Of a DNA stretch of 64,000 nt, positions 35,201-45,720 are shown piece by piece. This DNA is from Isoetes taiwanensis. Lineage: Eukaryota > Streptophyta > Lycopodiopsida > Isoetales > Isoetaceae. How positions within the stretch are numbered: position 1 is the stretch's first letter; each line of letters begins with the position of its first letter. Location of the stretch: contig JAJEKV010000056.1 of NCBI GenBank assembly GCA_021234155.1, positions 2,277,330 to 2,341,329 on the forward strand, in the 5' to 3' direction. A model generated the notes under the pieces. The model made no database searches and was not told where the DNA came from. It saw only the letters and a list, made by a program, of their open reading frames with translations. The position numbers and the translations under genes are program-made.

Positions 35201-36066
35201 TTTGGTGCAAAACCTTCGCGTTGCATGTATTCAAAAAATTGAAGAGCGGCCTCACCATTTTCAATCTCTGTATAACCAAATATCAGAGTATTCCAAGACA
35301 CCAGATCATGCTGAGCCATGTTCCCAAGAACCTGAAGAGCATGCTGCATGCTTCCACATTTGGCATAAACATCCATCAATGTGTTTGCAACAAAAATGTC
35401 AGACTCATATCCTCTTTTTGCAAGTTGGGAGTGTATAACCATGCACTTCTCAAGAGACTGTACTTTGAAAATTTTACTGCCAACTTGCTTGTACTCTTCC
35501 TTCATTGCAAAGCTAGCACATGCTTTAAGTACAGCAACATAAGTACGAGGATTTGGTGGGAAACCTTCTCCTTGCATACGCATGAATAATTCAAGAGCAG
35601 ATTCGCCCTCCCCACAGTTCACATAAGCAAATATCATAGCATTCCAGGACACCAGATCATGTTGATGAATGCTGTCAAAAACCTCACAAGCTTGCACCAT
35701 GCTTCCGCACTTGGCATACATATGCACTAGAGTGGTTGCCACAGCAATGTTTATACGAATCCTACTGTCATTCACATGAGCATGAATTTTCATCCCTGTT
35801 TCTAAGTCTCTCGAAGTGGTACATGCCTTCAATGCTGCATTTGTAACAGAAAGACTTGGTTTCAATCCTTTACTCAAGGCTTTAGTATAAAGAATGAGCG
35901 CTTCTGTACCCTCCAATTCACGTGGCCTTTTTGTACTCTGGAAGGACGGTATTTTCCTTTGTTCTGACACCCCGCCCAAGAAGTCCACAGAATCATTTGA
36001 GTCTCTTACGTGACCATTTTGGACAACAGTAAGAGTCAATCCACGGGCTTCCGTAGCGGAAAGCAT
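32182..36066 (-). CDS. PLS-class pentatricopeptide repeat protein with E region (DYW-type by descent)
   Basis: A 1294-residue uninterrupted frame. PPR proteins bind organellar RNA base by base, and PLS-E/DYW members specify C-to-U (in ferns also U-to-C) editing sites. After about 60 N-terminal residues, the first PPRs run from about residue 60. From about 155 to 970 come seven blocks of about 117 residues. Each reads TYVAALKACA, then an extra 17-18 residues with the pattern KE..KQV.GK.VK.QSLEK, then IHSQL, FVANTMVDMYAKCGSM and HDLVSWN. An eighth block lacks the extra piece. The E1/E2 region follows (EHYACMVDLLGRG, PFEPNWTIWMTVLGAC, VHKFMAGDTSH, KKEGYVPDLDSVLQDI). A transit peptide is not obvious. 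The C-terminal DYW sequence continues downstream in shifted frames. The block homogeneity indicates repeated internal duplication. Target unknown. Confidence 0.93.
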   Translation of the reverse strand: MLSATEARGLTLTVVQNGHVRDSNDSVDFLGGVSEQRKIPSFQSTKRPRELEGTEALILYTKALSKGLKPSLSVTNAALKACTTSRDLETGMKIHAHVNDSRIRINIAVATTLVHMYAKCGSMVQACEVFDSIHQHDLVSWNAMIFAYVNCGEGESALELFMRMQGEGFPPNPRTYVAVLKACASFAMKEEYKQVGSKIFKVQSLEKCMVIHSQLAKRGYESDIFVANTLMDVYAKCGSMQHALQVLGNMAQHDLVSWNTLIFGYTEIENGEAALQFFEYMQREGFAPNDRTYVAALKACANKATREGAHRIADRHIKVQSLEKCMAIHSQLAKSGYEFDKFVANTMMDLYAICGSMEHACWIFNKMPQHDLVSWNTIISGYVEWGHGEYALHLFAHLQAEGFMPNPQTYVAALKACASCAAKEDAKQVEGKFVKIQSLEKGISVHSQLSKNGYDSDMFVANTMVDFYAKCGSMQHAHWVFNRIPSLVVTWNSLIFGYVESGEDEDALQIFACMQEEGFKPNDRTYVAALKGCANRAAKEASKQVKDKHVKVQSLEKGMSIHSRLLKSGYESDIFVANTMVDMYAKCGSMDHACQIFDKMDQHDIVSWNALIFGYVEGGACEYALKSFASMQAEGFTPNSQTYVAALKACASSAAKEIGKQIEGKIVKIQSLEKGITIHSHLKKSMHESDIFPASAIVDMYCKCGSMEHARHVLDTMPWHDLVLLNAMIFGYAESHERECAFQLFTLLQVAGFLPLARTYMAVFKACANCAENEVGVQVDGKLMKVQCLEKVLSVHSQLVKGGYGSDIFVANAMLDVYARCGSMEHTHWIFDNMPEHDLVSWNSMISGYAEDAEECSFQLYACMQDKGFVPNDRTYLAVLKACSTCVSKEDGKQVEGKLIRIESLEKCISIHSQLAKSGYELDIFVASTLVDIYSKCGSVLHARCIFDKMPSHDLVSWNAIIFGYAENEESIVALQLFRHMQDEGFMPDALTYVAALKACGSLVALKAGRELQVQINNYGLQNEPVIAACLVGFFGKCGSMLDAEESFDSLSTRDLVTWNALLTGYAHHGDSRHVFALFRKMQEDSIQADGITFVTILHACSHAGLLDEAKQYFSLMCLHYLVTIALEHYACMVDLLGRGNLLDDAMELVKNMPFEPNWTIWMTVLGACWKWKNVVIGRHAFECLLIFDTKDASAYVSMANIYAVCGMWEESAKVHAMRIEARAWKKPGQSCWTDDNGTVHKFMAGDTSHYQIKDIEAKLQDVLVKMKKEGYVPDLDSVLQDIWMIKRVCTMWA

Positions 36067-36900
36067 CAGGAAAATGCAGAATTCAGAGTGGATAGGTAGA
36101 GCAATATTGTGTTATGATGGCAATTACACTTGAATACCGTTGCCATTGAGAACCTAGCGTCCAGTTAAGTTGTGGTGCTGAATAATTAGAAAATCTACTT
36201 CTGTCTGCATAATTAATTTCCTTTGCCATCTCGTTTAAAATGGCAAAATTTACGGCACACTAGACACCGTGCAATTGAAAGAAATAAGAAGATAGAGACA
36301 TACCATAATCCCATGAACCCGAGAATCCTTTACATACTTTCCGGCGACGGGCGAATTCAATTTGATTTGGAGTTCATAGCTTTTTGCAACATTTCTTCCT
36401 GTCAAAATGGCAGATAAATGCCATCATCATTCATTAGTTTGGAAAATGCACATTACAGTTCCGTTGAGTGGCATTTAGAGTCTCCATAGCCCGCGCACTT
36501 GGTAACTTCTTATGTTAAGGCCAGATGCCGGAGCAGGCAGAAACCCGCGAAGGGCAGATTTCTGCATTTTCAGATTGCCACCTCAGCCGCTGTTTTCATA
36601 TAGGCCAGCTAGGTTGTCATTATGCAACATGGAATAAACCAATTGTATTGTTGTTGATTATATAACTTTGTGGTATTCAATACTATTTTATCGAACATGG
36701 AAGTAGGTTGAAAGAACTATTTTATCGAACATGGAAGTAGGCTATGGTCACCATGTTATGTGCACTTAAGAGCAAAATCCCAATTAATGAGTGTCAATTA
36801 ACATACAACCTAATGGCCTACATGTTTAGATATTTGATGTTGTCCGCAATTGGGCTTGTGGAACTTTTGGGTCCAAACGTCGATGGGCTAGAAACTAAAT
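36067..36900. other. Upstream region of the PPR gene
   Basis: Would hold the minus-strand promoter and leader. No recognisable TATA or telo-box was identified with confidence. A 25-bp direct repeat, CTATTTTATCGAACATGGAA plus GTAGG, occurs at about 36683 and 36717. Confidence 0.35.
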
Positions 36901-36913
36901 AACAGTCAAAGTC

Positions 36914-36946
36914 GGGGGAAGGGGGATGGGGGATGGGGGGTCTGGG
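36914..36946 (+). other. G-quadruplex-prone G-run cluster
   Basis: GGGGGAAGGGGGATGGGGGA is followed by TGGGGGGTCTGGG: five G-runs of 3-6 with 2-3-base loops on the plus strand, a strong G4 motif on sequence grounds. Confidence 0.8.
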
Positions 36947-37284
36947 ATTCCCCTTCGCGATAACTTTAGCCATCTAGCATGGCAGTAAATGATTGGACAA
37001 GGGGCCCCTGACCGCTTACTTGGCATTGCCTGCTATGCAAGTAATTGCTACTCACCCCTGACCATGCTTGTCCTATCATACATCTGTTGCATATTATAGC
37101 CTCAAGGTGTTCCTATGGTCATGAGGCCTGAGGTTACCATCATGGTAGCTCCAATCACCCATTGTGGGTCTATTCAACCGCTAGCGCTGCCAAAGTGATG
37201 GGCATGCGCTGAATTAGCAGCTCAATCAGGAACTCAAGATCAATTCTTATGGAGTGACCTGCCATACTTATGAATTGATCACCC

Positions 37285-37700
37285 ACTTTTACCCACCAGC
37301 ATACTTTGATACCCACCAAAGATACCGTACCAAAAGCTTAAATTGCTTAGAAATGGTTTTCTCTAATTGCTCACACAATATCCCAAATTAGGTTATTGCA
37401 AATTTTGCACGCTTAGGATATGGGTGCATGGTGATTATGAAAATCCGAAAAGCCCCATCCGATTTAGCTTAATTTGGGCTGAATTAAGAAATTTTATTAC
37501 AAGCTTACCAAAATTCTTTGCGAAATGGGTTTTCTCTAATTGCTCACTCAATATCCCAAATTAGGCCCTGAAATTTTGCATGTATGATCGAATTGCATGG
37601 CGATTATGAAAAAAAAAAAAAAAGTCTTTGGAAAGTCTTTGGGTCTTTGGAGTCTTTGCGCCCCGTTTATTTGATACCCACCAGCATACTTTTGCCCGAA
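37285..37700. repeat. Shuffled short direct repeats
   Basis: A phrase GGTTTTCTCTAATTGCTCAC followed by AATATCCCAAATTAGG occurs at about 37354 and 37528. CCCACCAGCATACTTT occurs at about 37299 and 37677. An A15 tract lies at about 37609-37623. This is probably an old local duplication. Confidence 0.7.
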
Positions 37701-37744
37701 CTTTAACATCAAGAACTGCATGGTGACACCGGTTGTGATCCTCT

Positions 37745-37860
37745 TCCAACCTATACAATGCTCCCATCGTATAAATACGGGGAATCCCCTTTCATAGTGA
37801 CACTGTCACCAAGAAAGGAAATTCCCCGTATTTATATGATGGGAGGATCGTATAGGTTCG
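37745..37860. repeat. 116-bp near-perfect palindrome
   Basis: The left arm (37745-37803) and the reverse complement of the right arm agree at about 50 of 58 positions and meet at TGACACTGTCA with essentially no loop. Each arm contains TATAAATACGGGGAA, so a TATA-like sequence points outward in both directions. The DNA or its transcript could fold into one long hairpin. Possible identities are a foldback/MITE element, a small-RNA precursor, or two head-to-head promoter pieces. Confidence 0.85.
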
Positions 37861-37999
37861 GGGAGAGAGACAATGTTATCAGAGCCATGATATTGGTAGA
37901 TCAGATGATAAGCACTGGCCATGCCTTGAGTAGTTGAGCTAACTGACCTAGTAAGGGGAGTTGGAAATAAAGCCCCAAACATTGACAATGAAAAATAGA

Positions 38000-38812
38000 G
38001 ACTTTTCTAGTTAGATTCACTCTTAGATTAACTTTAACGAGGGAACTTAAAAGTTAACAGGAAACTAAAGCTTAGAGTAACTTAGAGACAAGAAGGCGAA
38101 GGAAACTTCATTAAACATGCAAGCCTTGGCAGAAATTTGGGACAAGAGGGGTCATTCGTCAGGAATTGAATGACTAGATGTAGGCACCTTAGCTTCAAGT
38201 GAATCTTGTGCATTTGAGTAATAGACATCTAGAACTTTCCAATGCACTAAAAGTCTTGTCAATCAGACATCCCAGCAAAAAGATTTTTAAGGCTAAATGT
38301 AAGGCGGCGCATATTGCCAAAAAGGTGTTCAAAAATTGAGTTGGGATTATGCTCGGCCAATATGAAAAAAATCCCAAAGAGAGAAGAAAAAATAAATAAC
38401 TAGCAGAACTGCAGGGTTGAGAAGAAGGCTAGGTAGTTGGGTTTGTGTTGAAATTTTAATCGTAGTAATTTGAATTTTGGCGGCAACCTTCTTAAGGGTT
38501 TTTTTTCTAGTGGAGTTTGGTGAAGGTCTGGGTGGGGATGGAGTAGTTACATTGACAAAGCTTACTTGGAGATGGTTGTCTAGTGGAGTTTGTGTGTTAA
38601 GACACGAATTGAAAGTTGCTTAGTGCTTGAATTAGTGCGAGCTAGACATGTGGGTGTGCGATAGGGGTATTGTGTGGATTTTCGTGCTACGTGATAGGGT
38701 ACGACGCCATTTAGAAAGTATTGTGATTTTGGAGGCTATGTGATAGGGCTATATGGTGGCATTATTGATCGATGTTGCTAAAGGTTTTCACGTTTGTCGA
38801 GTACATTGATGG
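38000..38812. other. Spacer, nothing recognised
   Basis: No open frame over about 60 codons and no identifiable repeat. Simple plus-strand G/T-rich sequence towards the right end. Confidence 0.35.
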
Positions 38813-38813
38813 C

Positions 38814-39120
38814 TTTTTTTTTTGGTACAAATATGTATTAATATATAAATTTACAATGGATATCCCGAAATGGGATTTCGATAGAAAGAATTACGACAAA
38901 GTGGGATTACTATAGGACTAGTCATCTTCAACTAGGCTTAGATACGATATGGAAGTAGCCAATTTCAAGCAGCAAGAGATGGGGAGAGTACCCTTAATCG
39001 AAAATGGAGTTCGCTATTGAACATTATGATAGGTGTCGGGCAAGTCATATACCCCGACCGCGCGTTGTTTGAACTCCCTCCCAATGACATTTGGAAAATG
39101 AATAGAACCCTCTTATAGTA
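38814..39120 (-). mobile_element. Probable 3' tail of a truncated LINE
   Basis: T11 at 38814-38824 is followed by ATGTATTAATATATAAATTT and ACAATGG. This is the same arrangement as the confirmed LINE tail at 18722 (poly(T), then ATTAATATATTAAAAGAATGG). Read on the minus strand it is a 3' UTR plus poly(A). No coding part was recognised, and the right limit is uncertain. Confidence 0.4.
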
Positions 39121-39978
39121 ATGCTGAGGGGTTTGGGCGGTTACCTTGTGTCGCCGTTGTTGCTACATTAGCAAAGTGTTTTTGTTTTTGGTGAAGTCTG
39201 GCGTCGTGGATTTGGCGATCACGATGGACCGATTGTTTCCTCGCCTTTATTCGTGACAATATCACGTGCGGTAGTCCAAATGATGAGCCCTTCTCATGAC
39301 CATGATTATGTTGCCTTAGTAGCCGATAATATCCTCGATTCCGACCATTATCACTAATTGCAGACCATTATCACTAAGATTTGGAAAAAGCTTTTGATTA
39401 CTAAAGTTGCAAAATGAATTCTTGCTAATTGTGCACTACGCTCGATAATACTCCGTCCGAGAATACGGCGAGAATAGTACCATATAAACAAAATTAATTT
39501 GTTCATGAATAGAATCAAATAGAAGAAAACATGAAGAGACAAAAGGAGAGAAAATACGTTCAAAAAGGTACCAGACCAAGAGGGAAAAGCAATTAGTTCA
39601 TTGTTAAGTATACATTCAATCGATTGTTTTACAAGGGTGTGCAGGAGGTTCTCTTGAAGAAAAGAAGATGGGGTATGCCATCACAATTGCAGCATTATAT
39701 ATTCGCCATGATCCTTTTAAATTGTGAACCATAGAATACGCTACAACTATGAGAAGAAGTAAAACTTTCTATAGTAGATGACTTCTTAGATGAGGCACAA
39801 TAGTCGCATTTTATTAAAAATTGGGTCACATTAAAGCGTTTAGGACTCATACAAAAAATGGAACTCTTACAGGAAAAAAAAAGGTTTGCATTGAATCAGT
39901 GATAGAAATGCACATCTTTCTCATAAAATTTTCTAACCACGAGTTGAGAAAGTTCTCAAGAATTTTCAAGCATAACTT

Positions 39979-40140
39979 TCAAGGGGGGAAAGTGGTAGAG
40001 AGGGGAGGGAGGGAGGGAGGAGCAAAGAAAGGGGAAAAGGGGGCACATGAGGAGGGGGAAGGGCAACAAGGGGAAGTTGGGGAAGGGAAAAGAAGTTGGG
40101 GGCAAGGGGGAAGAGCGGGGGCGAGGGAAGGGTGGAGCTA
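39979..40140 (+). repeat. Purine-rich, G-run-dense tract
   Basis: About 160 bases almost entirely A and G on the plus strand with more than a dozen runs of three or more G (GGGAGGGAGGGAGGAG and similar). The 106-codon plus and 67-codon minus frames are composition artefacts. Confidence 0.85.
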
Positions 40141-41950
40141 AAAAGGAAGTCGAGAATGCAAGGAAGCAAGCAATATTACCATGCTTTTGAATTAATAAAT
40201 TTCTAATCTAATTAAATATAAATTAAATTATCAATACTCTATTACAAACCTTTCTCGACCCACTAGTCGAGAAGAAGGACTACCAGGATGACATCTCCTC
40301 CAAGGCAAATAAAATGCCACCTATAGGACTCCCCAATGCTCCCCGAGCCTTGCGGTGACCCACAAGTAACTAGATCCCTACCGATCTTTATCATCAATCG
40401 GCTAGAAGATTAAATGCTTTGGAGTCTCCCATTGTAGATGCTATTTGACCTAAGATATATCCTATGCAAGACCCTATATGCACAAGAGGACCCCCCCTTC
40501 CCACTTATTAAGCCGCTTGATACCACGGCCAACAATCCCTACTATCTCGCATGCAAAACAAATCAAGATCGACTTGTGTTTTTTCCAAAGTGGTATTTCA
40601 AGTGGTTACATGTTAAAAAGAAAGGTTAAAGTTTTACCTTTACAAGAAGAACTTTTAGAGAGAACAACTCGGATACATCAAGACCATTTAGGTATGCTTT
40701 TACTTGTGAATCCCGGATCCAAACTGCAAGAAGAAAGAAGATGCAAAGTAGTGCACAAACAAAAACACCACATTGCTTCATCGAATAAAATGCAAAGGCT
40801 GATGCATAACTCGCCCAAAACAAAAGTGTTAGCATACGTAAGATTAGTTAGAAAAAGGTTGTTTACATTTGAATATAAACCTCCAAGAGACCCCAACACA
40901 TTTACCTTTTAGAATCCATTAGATCAAGAGTAATTAAAAATCTGGTGCCGCCAATATTCTCTATAGCAACATTGATGATAATTGCAAGCGAGAGCGTTAA
41001 GAAACCAATCAGAAAATGTTGCAATCCACTTGTTGATAGTATAAACAAAGATAACTATCCGAGAACAATCTTGTTTATATAACTCATTGTCTATCAATCG
41101 CATCGGACCATTTTTAAAAAAAATTAAGGATTTGTGGGTCTTTGATTTATACAAAGATGGAGAGAAAAAAGGGAATACGAGTGAGAAGCTATTTACCCAT
41201 AGTCTAAGCTCTCCGGTTTAAAAGGACCGCTAAACTTTTCTCGGTTGTTTTACTCGATTAAGGGTTCCAAATATCAACGCCATTCCGGGTTGCCATCAAT
41301 CAACCCACGAAAGCTTCGATATGCATAGGATTGCATTGCGCATTTATGAAAGAGCAAAGTACGAAGACGACCGAAGTCAAGCAAAGCTGCGCTGCAATTG
41401 TAGAGTTGCATCTTTGAATAAGTAGCTCTAAAACTGTCGATGCCATTCATGGCTGCATACACTTCTCCTTTAGGCGTTTATAAATGTTCCTCTCAAGGGA
41501 GTCGCTATCTTCGTTCAGCCTTGCTTTAAATACACGGGCACAAAAACAACCGGGGAGTATATACCTAATTCCACCGTCTTGCAACGAGAAATTGTGCATT
41601 GTTTTCCCAGAGGTTGGTAAAATGGTTTCTAAGGAACAATTTATGTTTCCGCCATTCTAAGGGTGTTCATTTTGAATGATTGACCAAGGCTACATTATGA
41701 TAGGAGTCAATGAAGCAAGATAATTTACAATAGGTACCTAAGAACTTTCATGTTCTGAAGAAACATTCATATGTCGTATCCTAGGCATAAGTTGGAAGCA
41801 CTCTTACCCAACTCTTACCACTTATCTAGCATTTTCTTTAGTTTTTTTTTTTTTTCCTTTTTTCATTATAAACTTCTTTTTTTTTTTTTTTCCATTTTTC
41901 AAGTTGCTCTATTCGTTTTGATGCTCTTTGCAAGTTTGCATATTCTTATG
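40141..41950. other. Spacer with one long but unrecognised frame
   Basis: A 144-codon plus frame (40478-40912) is basic with no family resemblance, and an overlapping frame on the other strand is equally long for its size. I treat both as chance. T-runs occur at 41840-41890. Confidence 0.35.
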
Positions 41951-41960
41951 TTTCATTTTT

Positions 41961-42175
41961 CTCGGCGTGGCACTATAGCCTCCGACGCATAACTATTATT
42001 TCATTCTTTCTCGGCATGGCACTGTAGCCTCTGAGGCATTCTCCATTTTTTATTATCTCTCGGCGTGGCGATGTAGCCTCCGGCGGCAAAGATCGATATA
42101 TTTTTCTCCGCGATGGTCATTCCCAGCGGTTCCCCGATTGATCGTGTTTCTTTTTCAGCGTGGCTCTGGAGGCGC
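41961..42175. repeat. Four-unit degenerate minisatellite
   Basis: CTCGGCGTGGCACTATAGCC-type units start at 41961, 42010, 42059 and 42156 (spacing 49, 49, 97), each followed by CTCCGANGC. Confidence 0.8.
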
Positions 42176-42544
42176 CTAACTCCTTGACGGGTCATTATCT
42201 TTTTTCATCTTTGTCTCTGCATGTTATTTTTGAGGTCTCTTGGTTGTCGGGGCGCACGGGGTCGTGTAAGAGCGGGGTTTTTCATCCCGATGAGAAGCGA
42301 TCGCCAGTTTTCTCACCTTTGTATAGACCGAGCGGTGGATAAATCATCTTTTTATCTTGTATTCCCTAGTTTCTTCATGCTCTCGATGATTGTCTAGTTT
42401 CAGAGCACTCAAACTTCAAGTTCTTTAAAAAATTCTACCCCCAGTAGGTGAATCAATTTGTACTCAACGATTTTACAAAGCTCAATGAGAACACCACTTC
42501 ACTTCGGCCACTTGGCTGTGTCATAGGACCCATCCTAGGAATAA

Positions 42545-42674
42545 ACTATTATTTGTTTTGGTTTGCGATATGCAACAGTGGAGAAGAAGTGGGCACACAA
42601 ACATTGCATTAAGTTCTTGAAATTTCTGAAGCACTTAGGAGATAAACGTTGAGCATGGCAAAGTCACAAAGCCA
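42545..42674. repeat. Left-flank copy of the local duplication that hosts the transposon
   Basis: TGTTTTGGTTTGCGATATGC and CACACAAACATTGC-TTAAG plus TTGAAATTTCTGAAG match about 57402-57485 on the far side of the transposon. The last three bases, CCA (42672-42674), are the target duplication. Confidence 0.8.
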
Positions 42675-42704
42675 CACAACAAGAAAAGGGTCATTTAGCG
42701 ACGT
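42675..42704 (+). repeat. Left terminal inverted repeat of the CACTA-type element
   Basis: 30 bp beginning CACAACAAGAAAAGGG. Four mismatches to the right end. Confidence 0.85.
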
Positions 42705-42890
42705 CTATAGCGACGTCTATGCGACGTCTGACGGCGTCGCACAGACGTCTCACAGACGTCGTTGCAGACACGTCGCATGCGACGTCGGCAGGCGTCGCTC
42801 AGACGTCGCGCAGACATGACTCAGACGTGACTCAGACGTCGCTCAGACGTCGCGTGCGACGTGACGTCGCGTGCGACGTGGTGGACGAAA
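42695..42890. repeat. Left subterminal ACGTC cluster
   Basis: About seventeen ACGTC or ACGTG cores (CAGACGTCGC, GCGACGTCT and similar) in 190 bp, in both orientations because GACGTC is palindromic. Such dense short motifs are the transposase-binding zone of CACTA elements. Confidence 0.8.
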
Positions 42891-44300
42891 AAAAATAAAA
42901 AAAGGCTCATGAAAATTAGGGCAAGATAATTGGATAGGAAAAAATAATTGAATTATGTTTGTATTAGGGCAAAATTATACTGAAATTTATTGTCCATGAA
43001 AATAGCATATGTTATTTGGATAGTTTAGATGATGCCCCTCCATTTAAGGCACCAGTATTTCTTAGTTTTGAAAGGGCAGGATATGAGGTTGTTATAGTCG
43101 TTTGTTCTGTTGTAAAGGTTTATATAATGTCTTTCAATTTCGTTTTCCTTTTTCTTGTTTTTGGTTTCTTCTAAGAGGTCGATGTGGAAGTTCTTTTCAT
43201 ACGGTTTGTGCTTGTTGACATCTGCTTCTCATGATCTATGGTTTATATTTCTTTTATTAAAAACGGCTTATTCTATATTTCAAATAACTGTAGATGTTAT
43301 CCTGACCATTATAATGGCCTTTTGCATTGGAAACAAACTATTGAAATTGGTGGCGTGGAGAAGTTTGCCAGGGACATGTTTCATCGCATCTTAGGCCTTT
43401 CAAATATGAAGCTTGAGCATTGAAATTGATGGCATGAAGAAGAAGGTTCGTGTTTTATCACATCTATAAGTTTCACATCATTTGTTGATAATGTAGCACG
43501 CAAGTCAGGAGATAGAATTAGATAATATAAGAATTAACTAGTAGATCTTCACAATTGCATGCATACGACCATATATAAATGACCTGAAGTTTACGATAGT
43601 TGTGCAGACCACCTACGAACTAATTTGAACATTACTTAGACAAACATTTAGTAAGATTTTAATGAATGGGTAAATTAGGATCGCATCCCTGCGTCTAAGT
43701 CATTACTCCCTTTTTTTTTTGGGGATGGGATCGGCGGAACTTCTGAGCTATCAGTTCCATGGTTAATTTTTTGTTTAATTTACTTTTGCATCCATAGTTA
43801 GGTTCTTCCTGATTTGTTTTGGATTATATGCATCTCTCAGCCATCAGTCTTCTACATGACTATAAAATAAACCAGAATAAACCAAATAAGGACTCTTATT
43901 CGACTTGATTTGAATATTCTGTTGGTGTTTTCAGTTTATTGTCTAATATGCTTTGCTCATGGATGGCTATGCAAGCTATTTCAGGTGCAGAGGAAATGTA
44001 TTATGTTATCTAAACGGTAGATAAAGTGCCAATGGTTGAGAAAAAAATGTTATCATTGTTAGAGGTCCAGTTCTTTTATAGCCAATGAAGCAAATACTGT
44101 ACAGGGCTTATAGAAAGGCACTCTAGAGTACAAGTAGATTCTCTTAAAATTTTCTTCTAGGATAAGAATGTAAATAGGTAATAAGACATCTTGTTTATGT
44201 ATTGCAGATATAGTGAGCCATAGCACATGGCTTTATTTTTTAGTAATCTTTCTGTAAGTACGAAAGATGAAACACATGGAAGGCTGATGGATTCATTAAC
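42891..44300. other. CACTA interior, unassigned
   Basis: AT-rich with no open frame above 79 codons. A short repeated GGCCTTTTGCATTGG/GGCCTTTC context near 43,310-43,410 hints at minor duplication. A T11 run lies near 43709. Confidence 0.35.
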
Positions 44301-44306
44301 TTCAGG

Positions 44307-45530
44307 TTGGGATCTAAGAAACTTTGTAAGGAGAGGCATGTAAAGGAGGCATTCAACATTTCTGATAAAATTCAGAGTCCTCTGGACCTTGACAGTTGTG
44401 TCTATATGTTGCAAGGCTGCATCAGCATTAACGCCTTTAATGAAGGAAGGAAGCTCTATGCTAGACTTATAAGGAACATAACACATTCAAATGTGCTCGT
44501 GGCTGTTAAACTATGTGTTAATCACTATGTACGACAAAGATTTCAAGTATAGATGATGTGTTCAAAGTGTATGAAAATATGCCAATAAGGAATGTGTTTA
44601 AATGGGTGTTATTAATTGCACGCTACGAGCGGCATGGGAATAGTTATGAGGCAATAAAACTATATTTTCACATGAAGCATAAAACCATTAAGCCTCATAA
44701 TACCATGTTTGTCACAGTCTTAAGATCTCATCTCACCATAATGGAAAGCAAGTTCATGCAAATATTTTAAAAAGTTGGATGTCGCGTCGGATAAATTTTT
44801 TGGTAGTGCTTTGGTGGTTATGTATTCTAAATCAGGGAGAATATTTGATGCATGTTGGATATTTCTGAGCATGATGCCTTCAAGGAACATTGTTTCTTGG
44901 AATGGAATCATTTCAGGCTATGCCCATTATGGTGATGGTGAGCAGATTTTTAAGCTTTTAAAAATGAAGCGGGGAGGGTATGAAACCAAACACGGCCACA
45001 TTTCTCATTATTCTGGCTATCTGCAGTGCAAGCACCCAGTATCTAGAACATAAACAACTTCACAGTGAAATCCAGGAAGCAGGAAACAGGATATGAGTCT
45101 GATGTTTATTGTAGGCTAGTATTGTAGGTAGTATGCTGCTGGACATTTATGCAAAATCTGGGAAGCACATCACAGGCACACAATGTTTTTGATGCAATGC
45201 ATGCAAGAGATACTATTGTGTGGAATACAATGATTGCAACGTATTCATGACAAGGAGACTCTAAAGAATCATTTAATCTTTTCCAGAAAATGAAAGAGGA
45301 ACAATGTAAGAGGAATACATAGATCCTGATATCTCCACGTTTGTTAGTGTCCTTGCTTGGGATGTTCTAGTGCTCGAGCTTGGGAAACAAATCCACATGG
45401 CCGTGTTACAATCTGTACAGATATCAAATATATTAACTATCAGTAATACACTTGTTGACATATATGGCAAATATGGAAACTTATTAGATGCTGAGATACT
45501 TCTTTATCCTGCAGTTTTCAATGCAGGATA
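44307..45530 (+). pseudogene. Decayed PLS-type PPR gene fragment inside the transposon
   Basis: Several frames in succession carry PPR wording. 44307-44552 gives LDSCVYMLQGCISIN and GRKLYARLI. 44558-44770 gives VFKVYENMPIRNVFKWVLLI and EAIKLYFHM. 44775-45000 gives FFGSALVVMYSKSGRIFDAC followed by MPSRNIVSWNGIISGYAHYG. 45360-45510 gives LELGKQIHMAVLQS and ISNTLVDIYGKYGNLLDAEI. Stops and shifts between them rule out a working product. Its motifs are not close copies of the intact PPR gene at 32-36 kb (no extra KE..KQV insert), so it is not a recent duplicate of that gene. It is probably a host gene piece captured by, or inserted into, the CACTA-type element. A poly(T) LINE-like tail ends it at about 45550. 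Confidence 0.8.
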
Positions 45531-45549
45531 CTACATGCTATTATTAATT

Positions 45550-45720
45550 TCTTTTCTTTTTTTTGAGAGCTAGAACTTGAAATTTAATTAAATAAAGAAA
45601 TTACAAGAAAGTGCCCTGAACGGGCATGAGCTAGAAGCTCCAATATTGGGTCAGGACCCCTTGTTTGTGCAGGGTAGTAGCTGTGGATTACTGTAGCATA
45701 CTGAGTCTAATGGTCATTCC
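45550..45720 (-). mobile_element. Probable LINE 3' tail abutting the PPR relic
   Basis: T11 (broken once) at about 45551-45563, then GAGCTAGAACTTGAAATTTA and ATTAAATAAAGAAATTACAA: the poly(T)-plus-TTAAT pattern also seen at 18722 and 38814. No coding part was recognised. Confidence 0.4.

Noticed and set aside
37872-37886. Copia-type primer-binding site (TTATCAGAGCCATGA)
   Set aside because: Resembles TGGTATCAGAGCC, but no LTR pair, TG...CA ends or target duplication could be found around it.
39821-40169. Gly/Glu-rich plus frame and Pro/Leu-rich minus frame
   Set aside because: Both follow from the same purine-rich tract.
40478-40912. 144-codon basic ORF as a gene
   Set aside because: No family resemblance, no splice context, and overlapping frames of similar length on both strands.
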